Assembly: GCA_016708765.1 (NCBI GenBank)
Contig: JADJFD010000001.1
Span: forward strand, 62,001 to 126,000
Reading direction: 5' to 3'
DNA: 64,000 nucleotides
Source: Chitinophagaceae bacterium
Lineage (GTDB): Bacteria > Bacteroidota > Bacteroidia > Chitinophagales > Chitinophagaceae
In this document: positions 35,824-44,892 of the stretch, in pieces
How positions within the stretch are numbered: the first letter of the stretch is position 1
Layout: every line of letters begins with the position of its first letter
Notes under the pieces: model-generated
Told to the model about the DNA's origin: nothing
The model's database searches: none
The model's input: the letters and a program-made list of their open reading frames with translations, nothing else
Program-made: the position numbers and the translations under genes

Positions 35824-36261
35824 CTATTGCTTTAAGGGGCCTTTCCACAGCACTTCCTCTATCATCCATTTATCATTTTGCTTGGATAGGAGAATATAAT
35901 CATAACCCCACCAGCCGGTTACTTTAGCTGAAGCTATCGAATCCATCACATCTAGTACCACTACTTTTTTTGGGGCGCCGGGTTTAGCAAAATTCTTTTT
36001 CTCCAATTCGTTCTTTGCATAGTCAAGGGCCTGTCGATAAGTCATTTGTCCGTCTGGGTCGTAGTTGCCCGAAGTTTTATTTTTCCAAAAACCAATTTTG
36101 TATAAGGTTGGTTTAAGACATTTGATCAGTTTAGCTGTATCACCTTCATAAAAACCTTCGATATAGTCAAGACAGGCTCTTTCTACTTTTTGTTTATCAT
36201 CCTGCGAAAAGCCAATCCTTACAACAAGGCATAATAAGAAAACTGCAATTATTTTTTTCAT
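35824..36261 (-). CDS. Secreted NTF2-like protein (putative lumazine-binding)
   Basis: This 145-residue protein has a signal peptide ending at about residue 19 (VVRIGFSQ). The mature part is NTF2/SnoaL-like: ERACLDYIEGFYEGDTAKL at the start and KWMIEEVLWKGP at the end, the pattern of the Lumazine_bd_2 family common in Bacteroidota. No catalytic set can be named. It stands between the YgjV-GNAT and GNAT genes on the same strand, with gaps of 60 and 73 bp. Confidence 0.72.
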   Translation of the reverse strand: MKKIIAVFLLCLVVRIGFSQDDKQKVERACLDYIEGFYEGDTAKLIKCLKPTLYKIGFWKNKTSGNYDPDGQMTYRQALDYAKNELEKKNFAKPGAPKKVVVLDVMDSIASAKVTGWWGYDYILLSKQNDKWMIEEVLWKGPLKQ

Positions 36262-36334
36262 AACTATAGTTTTTGAACTTTAAAGTACAATACAATAATT
36301 TTTTTCAACAACCACTCATATAATAGGAGAGTCA

Positions 36335-36850
36335 TTAGTTGATCTTCTTTTCCATAATTGCAAACTCAATAGGTTGTGTTGGCACACCAAAACGGTTATC
36401 GGTAGGAAGTGGTTTAGTTTCGCCGGTTTTGTAATAACCTAATCGTTCGTACCAGGTCACCAGTTCATGGCGGATGGAGATTACATTCATAAAAATGCAG
36501 GCGCATTTATTATCTTTTGCAAATGCTTCAGATGCATACATCAGTTGTTTGCCAATACCACCAGCTTGTAATAACGGAGAAACGGTCAGCATACCGAGGT
36601 ATAAACCTTTTTCCTGTATGTCAAGATAAACGGAACCAATTATTTTGTTTTCTTCATTCGAAAATTTTAGTACAGCAGCGTTTGTATTGCTCATGAGTTC
36701 TGTAAGCATTGTTATATCTGTACGCATAGCTCCCACCAGCAGGTCAGCTTCCGTAGTCCATCCTTTTTTAGATGCTTCTCCACGGTAAGCACTGTTGATT
36801 AATGGTACTAATTCGGCAATATCTTCTATCGATGCTTTTGAAACAGGCAT
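36335..36850 (-). CDS. GNAT family N-acetyltransferase
   Basis: This is a GNAT enzyme of 171 residues. The acetyl-CoA site is LTVSPLLQAGGIGKQLMYAS (Q-x-x-G-x-G form), preceded by a beta-strand region KIIGSVYLDIQEKGLYLGM, and it ends with YERLGYYKTGE. The substrate, protein or small amine, is not predictable. It diverges from the DedA gene with a 54-bp gap. Confidence 0.88.
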   Translation of the reverse strand: MPVSKASIEDIAELVPLINSAYRGEASKKGWTTEADLLVGAMRTDITMLTELMSNTNAAVLKFSNEENKIIGSVYLDIQEKGLYLGMLTVSPLLQAGGIGKQLMYASEAFAKDNKCACIFMNVISIRHELVTWYERLGYYKTGETKPLPTDNRFGVPTQPIEFAIMEKKIN

Positions 36851-36904
36851 AAATAAAATTAGTTATTTTATATTTGAACAGACCAATAACTACTAATTCA
36901 CTTC

Positions 36905-37558
36905 ATGAGTTTTATCACATATAATCTTTTAGCCATTTTCGATGTTGAAGCACTTATCCGATATGGTGGATTATTACTTGTGTGTTTGATTGTGTTTGGC
37001 ACTACTGGCTTATTCTTTTGTTTTTTCATTCCTACAGGTGCTTTCATTTTTACTGCAGGTTTATATACCGCCACCGGAGATATCCCTTATAATATATATG
37101 CTGTTTGCAGTTTATTGATTGTTACTTCTATGCTTGGCAATATTACCGGCTATTGGTTTGGTATGAAGGCAGGGCCATTACTTTACAAACGAGAGGATTC
37201 AAGATTTTTTAAAAAACAACATCTTACTACAGCAAAATCTTTTTACGAAAAATATGGTTGGCTGGCAATCACTATGGGTTTGTTCTTGCCAGTAATCAGA
37301 ACATTCTCACCAATTGTTTCTGGTATTATCAAGCTGGAATTTCGCCGATTTCTGGTGCTTATATTCTTAGGTTCTTTGTTGTGGATATTAAGTTTTACAC
37401 TGGCAGGCTATGCCATTGGTAAGATACCTGCATTAAAGCCATGGCTCAATTATGTTGTAATAGGTTTTATTATACTGGTTACCATTCCACTTATTATTTG
37501 GGTAAGAAAGGAATTAAAGCGATTGCAGAAAGTAAATAATAAAAACATCAGCAGTTAA
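36905..37558 (+). CDS. DedA family membrane protein
   Basis: This is a DedA/VTT-domain membrane protein of 217 residues with five to six hydrophobic segments. Signature stretches are CFFIPTGAFIFTAGLY, GNITGYWFGMKAGPLLYKRE and GLFLPVIRTFSPIVSGI (the FxRFxPxxRTxxPxxAG-like motif). Relatives scramble lipids, including undecaprenyl phosphate, across the inner membrane. The C-terminus is basic. It converges with the lipoprotein gene and overlaps it by 4 bp. Confidence 0.88.
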   Translation: MSFITYNLLAIFDVEALIRYGGLLLVCLIVFGTTGLFFCFFIPTGAFIFTAGLYTATGDIPYNIYAVCSLLIVTSMLGNITGYWFGMKAGPLLYKREDSRFFKKQHLTTAKSFYEKYGWLAITMGLFLPVIRTFSPIVSGIIKLEFRRFLVLIFLGSLLWILSFTLAGYAIGKIPALKPWLNYVVIGFIILVTIPLIIWVRKELKRLQKVNNKNISS

Positions 37559-37962
37559 TCCATTCTTTTAAATACCATGTACGCTTTATCGCTGTAAAAG
37601 ATATTAATTTTTAATATTGAATCCGATAGTTCGATGATGGGAAATTTATCATCTGCTCTGCCTGTATTATTAAGTATTACTGTTTTTCTGTCTTTTGCAA
37701 GTTCATAAGGTTGCTCTCCCATAGGTTCTGTTGAGCCATCTGGTCTTTTAAATGTGGCTTTAAAATTTTTATTGTCAAACCAAAAAGTCATTCCTTTCTG
37801 GCTTTCGTGAAGTACATTCACCATTGAGTCTTGCAGGTTAATAGGCTCAGCGGGATTATAAGTTTCCATTTTTACATATTCCCATTTGCCTTCTATAGAG
37901 GCATCTTTTTCTTTTGGCTGGCAGGCAAAAAATAACAGTGAGAGAAAAATAAGGTACTTCAT
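37555..37962 (-). CDS. Lipoprotein, lipocalin-like
   Basis: This 135-residue protein has a short lipoprotein signal, FLSLLFFACQPKEK, with Cys as anchor. The mature chain, IEGKWEYVKMETYN to FYSDKAYMVFKRMD, has the eight-strand look of lipocalin-like (DUF4923-like) proteins, with W at the start of strand A. No function is known. It probably sits in the periplasmic or outer-membrane leaflet. It overlaps the DedA gene tail to tail by 4 bp. Confidence 0.65.
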   Translation of the reverse strand: MKYLIFLSLLFFACQPKEKDASIEGKWEYVKMETYNPAEPINLQDSMVNVLHESQKGMTFWFDNKNFKATFKRPDGSTEPMGEQPYELAKDRKTVILNNTGRADDKFPIIELSDSILKINIFYSDKAYMVFKRMD

Positions 37963-38194
37963 GTAGCAGATTTTTTATGTATTAAAGGTAGAGTTTTATC
38001 TATTTAAAATTGCAAGCCACTGTGTCACAGAGGCACAGGGATTCAAAGTGTTTACTCCGGTCTCCGTTCTAATCCGTAATCTTAGTGACTTTGGGGTATC
38101 AATAAAAAATAAAAGAACAAAATTCCTCTTTCCGCAATAGATTTAAATTATACTGTTGCAAGTTTGTTCAACATTCAATCATAAAATATATAGT

Positions 38195-39031
38195 ATGAAT
38201 AAAGTTTGGTTTATTACCGGTTGTTCCACTGGCTTTGGTAGAAATTTGGCACAAGAGGTTTTGCAAAACGGAGGCAAAGTGGCTGTTACCGCCCGTAACA
38301 CTAACGATGTAAAAGATATTGTAAATAAATATCCCGATACGGCTTTCGCCATTACCCTCGATGTTACAAAACCACTACAAGTAAAAGATGCAGTACAGCA
38401 AGCAATAAATAAGTTCGGTCAAATAGATGTGTTGGTCAACAATGCTGGAATCGGTTACTTCGGTGCTATAGAAGAAAGTGAAGAGGATCAAGTGCGTCGC
38501 ATGTTCGAAATAAATTTCTTTGGCCTAAATGCAGTTACTACAGAAGTGCTTCCGCATTTGCGTAAGCAACGTAGCGGACACATCATTAATATTTCTTCGG
38601 TAGGTGGTAGTGTCGCTTTTCCCGGTGTAGGAATGTATAATGCCACTAAGTTTGCCGTAACAGGTTATTCCGAATCTTTAGCCAAAGAGCTGGCACCGCT
38701 TGGAATTAAAGTCACCGTTATTGCACCAAGTGGTTTTCGTACCGATTGGGCAGGCCGTTCTGCCAACAATACCAAAATAGTTATCGACGATTACAAAGCA
38801 ACAGCACATACCAATCAGCATACAATTCGTGGTAACAGTGGTATTCAACCCGGCGATCCTGTTCGGGCAGCGCAGGCCATCATCAAGATTGTAGAAACCG
38901 AAGCAGCACCCGTTCGTTTGTTCCTTGGAGCAGGCGCATTAAAAGGAATCCGGAACAAGATGGCCGAAATGCAAAACGATATAGATGCTTGGGAAGAGAC
39001 AACTTTATGGGCAGATAATCCACCCAGCTAA
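38195..39031 (+). CDS. Short-chain dehydrogenase/reductase (SDR)
   Basis: This is a classical SDR of 278 residues from ATG 38195. A TTG 39 bp upstream adds unrelated residues. Motifs are WFITGCSTGFGRNL (cofactor loop), VNNAGIGYFG, Ser in NISSVGGSVAFPG and YNATKFAVTG (Tyr/Lys). The Arg in ARNTND suggests NADPH. It resembles the oxidoreductase group annotated as retinol or ketoreductase-like. The gene appears richer in G and C than its neighbours by eye, and it ends in a strong terminator followed by two more palindromes, which may indicate acquisition. The substrate is unknown. Confidence 0.88.
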   Translation: MNKVWFITGCSTGFGRNLAQEVLQNGGKVAVTARNTNDVKDIVNKYPDTAFAITLDVTKPLQVKDAVQQAINKFGQIDVLVNNAGIGYFGAIEESEEDQVRRMFEINFFGLNAVTTEVLPHLRKQRSGHIINISSVGGSVAFPGVGMYNATKFAVTGYSESLAKELAPLGIKVTVIAPSGFRTDWAGRSANNTKIVIDDYKATAHTNQHTIRGNSGIQPGDPVRAAQAIIKIVETEAAPVRLFLGAGALKGIRNKMAEMQNDIDAWEETTLWADNPPS

Positions 39032-39037
39032 ACAGGA

Positions 39038-39072
39038 CTGGGGAACAAAGAATACATTTTTTTGTTCCCCAG
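39038..39072 (+). terminator. Strong terminator after the SDR gene
   Basis: A perfect 12-bp stem CTGGGGAACAAA / TTTGTTCCCCAG has an 11-nt loop, 6 bp past the stop codon. The T run after the stem is short. Confidence 0.75.
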
Positions 39073-39100
39073 CTTTAATACAACTATCAACTTTCGTTGC

Positions 39101-39157
39101 ATCCGCCTTTTGGCGGATTGTTCTCTTTTATTCATCCAGTGAATGAATAAAAGAGAA
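39101..39157. repeat. Two further palindromes behind the SDR gene
   Basis: ATCCGCC / GGCGGAT (39101-39118, 4-nt loop) is followed at once by TTCTCTTTTATTCAT / ATGAATAAAAGAGAA (39121-39157), a perfect 15-bp inverted repeat with a 7-nt loop. Three successive stems in 120 bp is more than one terminator needs. Confidence 0.6.
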
Positions 39158-39296
39158 TCACTATTTATCGTCCGGTAATTCTATTCGGCATTTTGGAGCA
39201 ACTTAATATTTATCAGGAATGCATTAATGCTATTGAGCAATTTAATTATCTCATTCCTTTCCCTACAAGAAATGCCAAAACAAATATCTTTATGCT

Positions 39297-39974
39297 GTGA
39301 ATGAGTTATTACAAAATCCAGTTTATAATGCTTTGCTTTCGGGTGACCGGCATCTGAGCTTTGGCACAGAACAAGTAAAATATTTTGATGAACAGGTTTC
39401 ACCATTTGTAGGATTTGAAGAGAGCAACACAAATGGTTTTGCAGAATTGTATGAGACTCTTCCTGTAGGTCGCAGAATTTTATATGCAACGACAAACACA
39501 ATTACTCCGCCAACAGGATGGCAATTGCAACATGAAATAAAAGGATTTCAATTTGTATTTAAAAAAGGAAAAGATATTGAAGAGGATTTTAGTAAAGTAA
39601 TTCCACTAAATGATACGCATATTGATCAGATGATGAACTTGGCAACGGTTACAAGGCCCGGACCATTTGGAAAAAGAACAATTGATTTTGGGCATTACTA
39701 TGGAATTTTTAAGGGTGAAAAACTGGTAGCTATGACAGGGCAACGGCTGCATATTGAAAACTTAACAGAGATAAGTGCTGTTTGCACACTGCCTGGTTTT
39801 ACTGGTAAAGGGTATGCCTATCGCTTATTACAGCATCAGGTAAAACTCATATTGCAACAAGGGCAACATCCTTTTTTGCATGTAAGGGGTGATAATGAAA
39901 GAGCTATTGAAATTTATAAACGAATTGGTTTTACAATTTCGAGACCGATGCACTTCTATTTTTTAAAGAAATAG
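39297..39974 (+). CDS. GNAT family N-acetyltransferase (FR47-like)
   Basis: This is an FR47-like GNAT of 225 residues. The N-terminal half is unrelated-looking, while the C-terminal half has ISAVCTLPGFTGKGYAYRLL (acetyl-CoA loop, GxTGKGYA) and FLHVRGDNERAIEIYKRIGF, both standard for the family. GTG at 39297 is the likely start; the ATG five bases upstream is in another frame. It is cytoplasmic. The acceptor is unknown. Confidence 0.85.
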   Translation: MNELLQNPVYNALLSGDRHLSFGTEQVKYFDEQVSPFVGFEESNTNGFAELYETLPVGRRILYATTNTITPPTGWQLQHEIKGFQFVFKKGKDIEEDFSKVIPLNDTHIDQMMNLATVTRPGPFGKRTIDFGHYYGIFKGEKLVAMTGQRLHIENLTEISAVCTLPGFTGKGYAYRLLQHQVKLILQQGQHPFLHVRGDNERAIEIYKRIGFTISRPMHFYFLKK

Positions 39975-40000
39975 TTAGCTGTTAGCTAAAGTGATTCTTT

Positions 40001-41959
40001 TTACCGAAGCAGCGTTACTGTACCTTTTCTGAAATAGGTTTTATTATCTACACCTATACCTTCAGCTGTCCAAACTAATGTTTGAGAAGATTGTTGCACT
40101 CCGTTTATGCTGCCATTCCATCCGGGGTTCTCATTTTTTGACTCGTACAAAAGCTGTCCCCAACGGTTAAATACTTTGAAATATCTGAGTTCTTTAATAC
40201 CTCTTAAAGCAGGTCGTAAAAAATCATTTAATCCATCATTGTTAGGAGTGAAAGCTGTGGGCACATGAATTTCTATGAACGGAACTATTTGCACATCTTG
40301 TTTATCAATAGTAATACAACCTGTGTTGGTTGTTAATTCTATTGTGTAAGATTGGTTGGTAGTGCTGGTAAATATTGGGGAATAGTTTCTGTTATTATCC
40401 AAATATTGCGGTGGGGACCATACTGCAGTGCTACCTATATTCCTAGCATTCAATTGCAATGGCAAACCAGTAACAGCGTATGCCAAAGGGTAGGTGATAG
40501 CTGCGGCGGCTTTATCTATAATTACTTTTTTTGGGGTAGATGTGATTTGGCAGCCATCGTTGTTTATGAGCAATGCATAATAGTCGCCGGATTTTAAAAC
40601 TTTATAAGTCGGTTCGTTTGCTCCGGGAATTGCAATATTATTTTTGAACCACTGAATGCTTTTCTCAGTGGGTACTGTTAATACACAACTATCCCCAAAT
40701 CCTTCACAGAAAATATACTTTCCACTAATTTGCATCGTACTGTCAATTGCAGATTGTATTACTACAATGTCATCCGTTTTAACGCAGCCTCCTCCAACGC
40801 TGCTTACTGTAAGAGTATAGTTTGTAGTAGATGCAGGACTTGCGAATGGATTTGAAATTTCCGGATTACTTAATCCTGCTGTGGGGGTCCATCTATAGAC
40901 TAATCCTGGTTTTGGCTTTATGCCTATTTGTACAGGAGTATAATTGCATGAAATGGTATCTTTTCCGGCATCAGCAACAGTAGTAAGAGTGTCGATTAAT
41001 ACAGCATATAAGGTATCTAAACATCCATAACCAGCATATGGCGTCATTTCTACAGCAATACGAGTGCCTGTGGGAGGCGGAGGTTCAAATCGAATACTTT
41101 GCTGGTTGCCGAGTACTTGTGTAAAAGAATTATTGAACCATTTATAACTCTCATATCCGTATGGGGCATTTACCACAACGGCAGTGTCATCAGGACAGTA
41201 AGTGGCTCCAACAAATTCGCTGTTACATTCGGTGTTGACATCAATGTATGCATACCCAAAATGCCGTCTGAAAGTACAATCAGCTGTTTTAAAAAAAAGA
41301 CGGATCGTTTTACCTGCAAGTCCGTCTAGATTCACAGATACTGCTGTCCAGTCTTTGCACCATATAGGAGCAGTGCTTATAGTGATAGGAGACTCAAAAA
41401 AACCTGGAAGGCCTGACCCTAATGGTATAAAAGCAAAAGAAGAGCAATCGATAACATAATTGTCAGTAACGTTTAATATTTCAATTTCCATCCTGGGTTG
41501 CTGAAAATGTTCATGATTAGGATCTTCAAACACAACTGCATAGTTATAGATTAATGAATATTCGTTTTGGTTTGTTGGTATGGTAAATTCATAAGATATT
41601 CCTTCAGCTTGTGTTTCTGCCTGATCATTTCCTAACTTAATAGAATATCCGCTACCATTAGGACAATTGACAGGAAAACCTCCGTAAGGATCTACGTCAC
41701 CGGGATAAGTTAGTGTTAGCATCTGATGTCTTCCTGGATCAGGGCCAACTTCTGATAAGGATATTACATTCTGGTTGTTGATGGCAGCAGTACCTCCAAC
41801 ATAGCATCGCCATCTATTAAAGGTACCTGATTCGAAATCGATGTTAGGGGGGCAAATTTGGCCAGCCGCAAAATTTGTAAAGTAAAATATTGCTAATGCT
41901 AGTAAAGCAAATGGGGGGTGAGCCTTTATTTTATGATATAGCAGTTTAGCAGTTTTCAC
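40001..41959 (-). CDS. T9SS type B sorting domain (CHU_C) surface protein
   Basis: This 652-residue secreted protein has a long signal (to about residue 34, FAAG). The N-terminal globular domain (CPPNIDFESGTFNRW, about residues 36-230) is of the MAM/adhesion kind. Two to three Ig-like modules follow (GKDTISCNYTPVQI; GDYYALLINNDGCQI). The last 85 residues are a CHU_C / type B T9SS sorting domain: PTAFTPNNDGLNDFLRP, FKVFNRWGQLLYE and WNG. It is exported by the Type IX system and shown on the cell surface or released. The ligand is unknown. Confidence 0.87.
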   Translation of the reverse strand: MKTAKLLYHKIKAHPPFALLALAIFYFTNFAAGQICPPNIDFESGTFNRWRCYVGGTAAINNQNVISLSEVGPDPGRHQMLTLTYPGDVDPYGGFPVNCPNGSGYSIKLGNDQAETQAEGISYEFTIPTNQNEYSLIYNYAVVFEDPNHEHFQQPRMEIEILNVTDNYVIDCSSFAFIPLGSGLPGFFESPITISTAPIWCKDWTAVSVNLDGLAGKTIRLFFKTADCTFRRHFGYAYIDVNTECNSEFVGATYCPDDTAVVVNAPYGYESYKWFNNSFTQVLGNQQSIRFEPPPPTGTRIAVEMTPYAGYGCLDTLYAVLIDTLTTVADAGKDTISCNYTPVQIGIKPKPGLVYRWTPTAGLSNPEISNPFASPASTTNYTLTVSSVGGGCVKTDDIVVIQSAIDSTMQISGKYIFCEGFGDSCVLTVPTEKSIQWFKNNIAIPGANEPTYKVLKSGDYYALLINNDGCQITSTPKKVIIDKAAAAITYPLAYAVTGLPLQLNARNIGSTAVWSPPQYLDNNRNYSPIFTSTTNQSYTIELTTNTGCITIDKQDVQIVPFIEIHVPTAFTPNNDGLNDFLRPALRGIKELRYFKVFNRWGQLLYESKNENPGWNGSINGVQQSSQTLVWTAEGIGVDNKTYFRKGTVTLLR

Positions 41960-42217
41960 TCCCTCTGTTGATTAGTCATTAAAGTTAGCGAATCGTTTGT
42001 GAATTAATTGTATGCTTTATGGAGACATTCTCAGTCTTTAAACAATGTCAACAGAATGATGCCTCTGATTTTCCTTCTTTGCAAAGAATACGATGATATG
42101 CTTTTACCGGGTTTTGATTTATGATGTATATGACAAAAGGGATAAGGGCTTGGGAATTGGTTAAACAAGGGTATGCCTATTCTTTATTCAGCCGCTAAAA
42201 AAATGGTTTCATAAAAA

Positions 42218-42244
42218 AACGTTCTGCCCATTGGACAGAACGTT
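42218..42244 (-). terminator. Terminator after the OmpA-like gene
   Basis: AACGTTCTG / CAGAACGTT has an inner CC / GG pair. On the minus strand it is followed by seven T residues, past the OmpA stop. Confidence 0.75.
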
Positions 42245-42270
42245 GACTATTTATTTATTTAAGCTATTTT

Positions 42271-43642
42271 TTAATAGAATAATTTCATTACAACACGACG
42301 ATTTTGTTGTTTACCAGCGGATGTTTTATTATCAGCAATTGGCATGCTTTCACCAAAACCTTCACTTGTCAATCTGCTTTCATCAATGCCTTTACTTACT
42401 AAGTAAGCTTTAACAGATGCAGCACGGCCATCGCTGAGCTTCATATTAAATTCATCGCTACCGTCACTATCTGTATGGCCATCAATTTTAAGTTGTGCAC
42501 TTGTATTCTCATTTAAAATTGTGATGACATCATTAAGTGCAACAAGAGATGCGGGACGAAGCTTAGTGCTGTTTGTATTGAAGAATACTTTTTGAGCAGC
42601 ATAATCTACTCTTTTAATTACTTCTTCAGTTATCTCAGGGCAACCTTGTTGTGAAGCTACACCTGGTACATCAGGACATTTATCCTTGTCATCAGGAATG
42701 CCATCTTTATCTCTGTCTGGCACAGGGCAACCTTGATATTCTGGTACTCCAGGAACTGTTGGGCATTTATCATTCTCATCATTAATACCGTCTTTATCAG
42801 TATCAGGAATAGGGCAACCCTGATATTTTGCAATGCCTGGTACAGTTGGGCATTTATCTTCTTCATCATTAATGCCATCTTTGTCAGTGTCAGGAATAGG
42901 ACAACCGTCGTATTTAGGTAGACCTGGCACCGTCGGACATTTGTCAAGACTATCTATAATACCATCACCATCTGTATCTTTTGGTGGCGGTGGTGGAGGC
43001 GGAGGAGCAATCACTTTCTTTTTCACAAAGTCAAACAACTTCACTTTTAAACCACCGTAAATATTTTGATTTTTTAATTCATATGGTCTTGCGCCACTAG
43101 GAATATAGTTTACTGTGTTTAAGCCATATACATAGCGACCGAAAAAAGATATTCTCGCCTTAGGAAGGATTTCTATACCTGCAGTAGCGCCAATACTGTG
43201 ACCTTGTACATTATTTTTTGTAAATGCACCGTTATTATCTTTAACTGCATTTCTAAAATCTAGTTGTAGACCGACTGGGAATGCGATGTATTTGCCAGCA
43301 TGAATTTTCAAGAGTAAGGGAATACTGAAATAATTGATCTTGCCATCAAAGTCGTTAAATGAAGAACCGGCCGATGGTTTCATTCTGTTCGTAACAAAGT
43401 TAAACTGTGGTTCGAACGATAGTCTTTCGCTGATTGGAACATTAATCCAAAAGCCGAAAAGACCATCTGCATCAAACTTGTAATCAAGGCTTGAAGAGCC
43501 AGTGGGTTTTACTTTAAACTTTGCCATGTTTACTGCTCCGGTAAATCCGGCAGTAACATGTGGTTTAACCATTTCTTCTTTCTGCGCATTTGTGGCTATT
43601 ATAAGCAACAAAGCCGAAAAATACTAAAAGAGCTTTTTTCAT
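42271..43642 (-). CDS. OmpA-family protein with TSP3 repeats (signal peptide frameshifted)
   Basis: This outer-membrane OmpA-like protein is about 457 residues when repaired. A barrel-like N-terminal domain of about 200 residues is followed by a Pro run (eight Pro), four TSP type-3 calcium repeats (DTDGDGIIDSLDKCP type, about 42636-42982) and an OmpA_C domain with KIDGHTDSDGSDEFN and NMKLSDGRAASVKAYL for peptidoglycan binding. The ATG at 43640-43642 leads into a signal peptide only if one T is removed from the TTTTT (43617-43621 on this strand), giving MKKALLVFSALLLIIATNAQ. Otherwise translation from there goes out of frame and only the mature part remains. Confidence 0.85.
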
Positions 43643-43712
43643 GTTGTTTTGTTTTGGTGTGATAATGTCTGAAAATATTTTACTATAATATGTCTTATTA
43701 TAGCGATTGCTG

Positions 43713-43720
43713 CAAATTTA
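43713..43720 (-). promoter_or_regulatory. -7 box for the OmpA-like gene
   Basis: TAAATTTG on the minus strand fits TAnnTTTG, about 70 bp upstream of the OmpA start. Between the two lies an 8-bp inverted repeat, CTATAATA / TATTATAG (about 43682-43703). The -33 element is weak. Nothing else is seen in the 308-bp gap apart from the terminator at 43902. Confidence 0.4.
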
Positions 43721-43901
43721 TGGGTAATGTAGTCTTATAAAACTATCTGATGAATAAATTTTTCAGATATGTGCAGATAATTTGACCGATGTAGATAAGT
43801 TTTCATTTTAGATGCTGTTTTTTTCGTTGAAATGGGAAAAGCAACAAACAAAATATAAGAATGCTACGGACTATCGCTTTGGGTTAGCTATACTTTGTTA
43901 A

Positions 43902-43945
43902 AAAACCTAACTACCGCTGGATTCTTTCAGCAATAGTTAGGTTTT
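43902..43945 (-). terminator. Terminator after the small lipoprotein gene
   Basis: AAAACCTAACTA / TAGTTAGGTTTT form a 12-bp stem around an inner CGCTG / CAGC loop, five bp past the stop codon. On the minus strand a T run follows. Confidence 0.75.
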
Positions 43946-43950
43946 ATTAA

Positions 43951-44226
43951 TTATTTTCCTTCAGATGCGTCTTCACATTTTTCTACCTCTTTTTCGACTT
44001 CTTTCATAAAAGCTTCATCATCCTTATATTTTTCTTCCATCTTTTTCTCAAAATCCTTTTGGGCGGTTCTTGCAAGATCTTTTGCAGAACCCTCTTCAGC
44101 TTTAAATACTTTTCCATTAAGATCACACCATTTTTGTGCAATGGATGAAGCTGTTTCTTTACTACTGCATGCTGCAAAGAAGATACAAATTGCTGTAATG
44201 ATTGGTAATGCGAATTTTTTTTTCAT
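43951..44226 (-). CDS. Small Lys/Glu-rich lipoprotein, unknown
   Basis: This 91-residue protein has a lipoprotein signal (AICIFFAACSSKE). The mature chain is almost all charged helix, KDLARTAQKDFEKKMEEKYK, with two Cys (KWCDLNG and EKCEDAS) that could form a disulfide. It is not a family I recognise. It probably forms a helical envelope component. It stands between the OmpA-like and VOC genes on the same strand. Confidence 0.6.
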   Translation of the reverse strand: MKKKFALPIITAICIFFAACSSKETASSIAQKWCDLNGKVFKAEEGSAKDLARTAQKDFEKKMEEKYKDDEAFMKEVEKEVEKCEDASEGK

Positions 44227-44340
44227 AAAATTGATGGTTTATGCCTGTATAAATACAAGCGGGTAATTTAATTTTATGTATTGAAGATAATACAAAATTT
44301 TGCTTGCGAGCCATTTTTCGAAACTATCAAACCTAAATAA

Positions 44341-44751
44341 TCATAAAAACATTTCCTCTTGATTTTTGAATGCTTTAAACTCAATTGGGTTACCGCTAAA
44401 ATCTAAAACAAACATTGTAAGCTGTTCGCCTTTTTCATTTTCGTATCTTTTTTGAGGCTTGATTATAAAATCAATATTGTTCTCCTCCATATTTTTCTGT
44501 ACTTGTTCAAATTGTATTATATCAAGCACACATCCAAAATGTGGGATAGGGACACTAACACCATCTACATTACCGCAATAATCAGGTGAAGGAATTGAAG
44601 AACTGATATGTGCAGAAAGCTGGTTGCCAAAGAAATCAAAATCAATCCAATGTGCTGTTGACCTTCCTTCGGGACAGCCTAATATGTCAACATAGAATTT
44701 TCTGGTTGATTCAATGTCTTTTACTTTGAAAGCGAAATGAAATGGTCTCAT
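44341..44751 (-). CDS. VOC family (glyoxalase-like) protein
   Basis: This is a single-module VOC/glyoxalase fold protein of 136 residues: MRPFHFAFKVKDIESTRKFY at the start (metal His), then STAHWIDFDFFGNQLSAHIS and FVLDFSGNPIEFKAF (Glu ligand). It matches the extradiol-dioxygenase-like group often annotated as VOC family. The reaction is not predictable. Confidence 0.85.
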   Translation of the reverse strand: MRPFHFAFKVKDIESTRKFYVDILGCPEGRSTAHWIDFDFFGNQLSAHISSSIPSPDYCGNVDGVSVPIPHFGCVLDIIQFEQVQKNMEENNIDFIIKPQKRYENEKGEQLTMFVLDFSGNPIEFKAFKNQEEMFL

Positions 44752-44854
44752 AATTTAGAACGATTAATTAATAGTTGATTGTTTTTTTGCAGGAGATCTG
44801 AATTTATATGCCTTCTGTATAATCCTGCTATATTTTTACAAATGACTCAAAAAT

Positions 44855-44885
44855 AAAAAAGACTGATTTAAAATCAGTCTTTTTT
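44855..44885 (-). terminator. Terminator after the large T9SS protein
   Basis: AAAAAAGACTGATTT / AAATCAGTCTTTTTT has a one-base loop, a perfect 15-bp symmetrical stem. It starts 7 bp past the stop and can act for both strands. Confidence 0.8.
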
Positions 44886-44892
44886 ATTTCAG

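Noticed and set aside
42636..42982. Tandem DNA repeats in the OmpA gene as a mobile or satellite element
   Set aside because: They encode four TSP3 calcium-binding repeats within one frame, which explains the repetition.
44855..44885. Palindrome as a protein-binding site
   Set aside because: The one-base loop, T run and place just past a stop codon fit a bidirectional terminator better.
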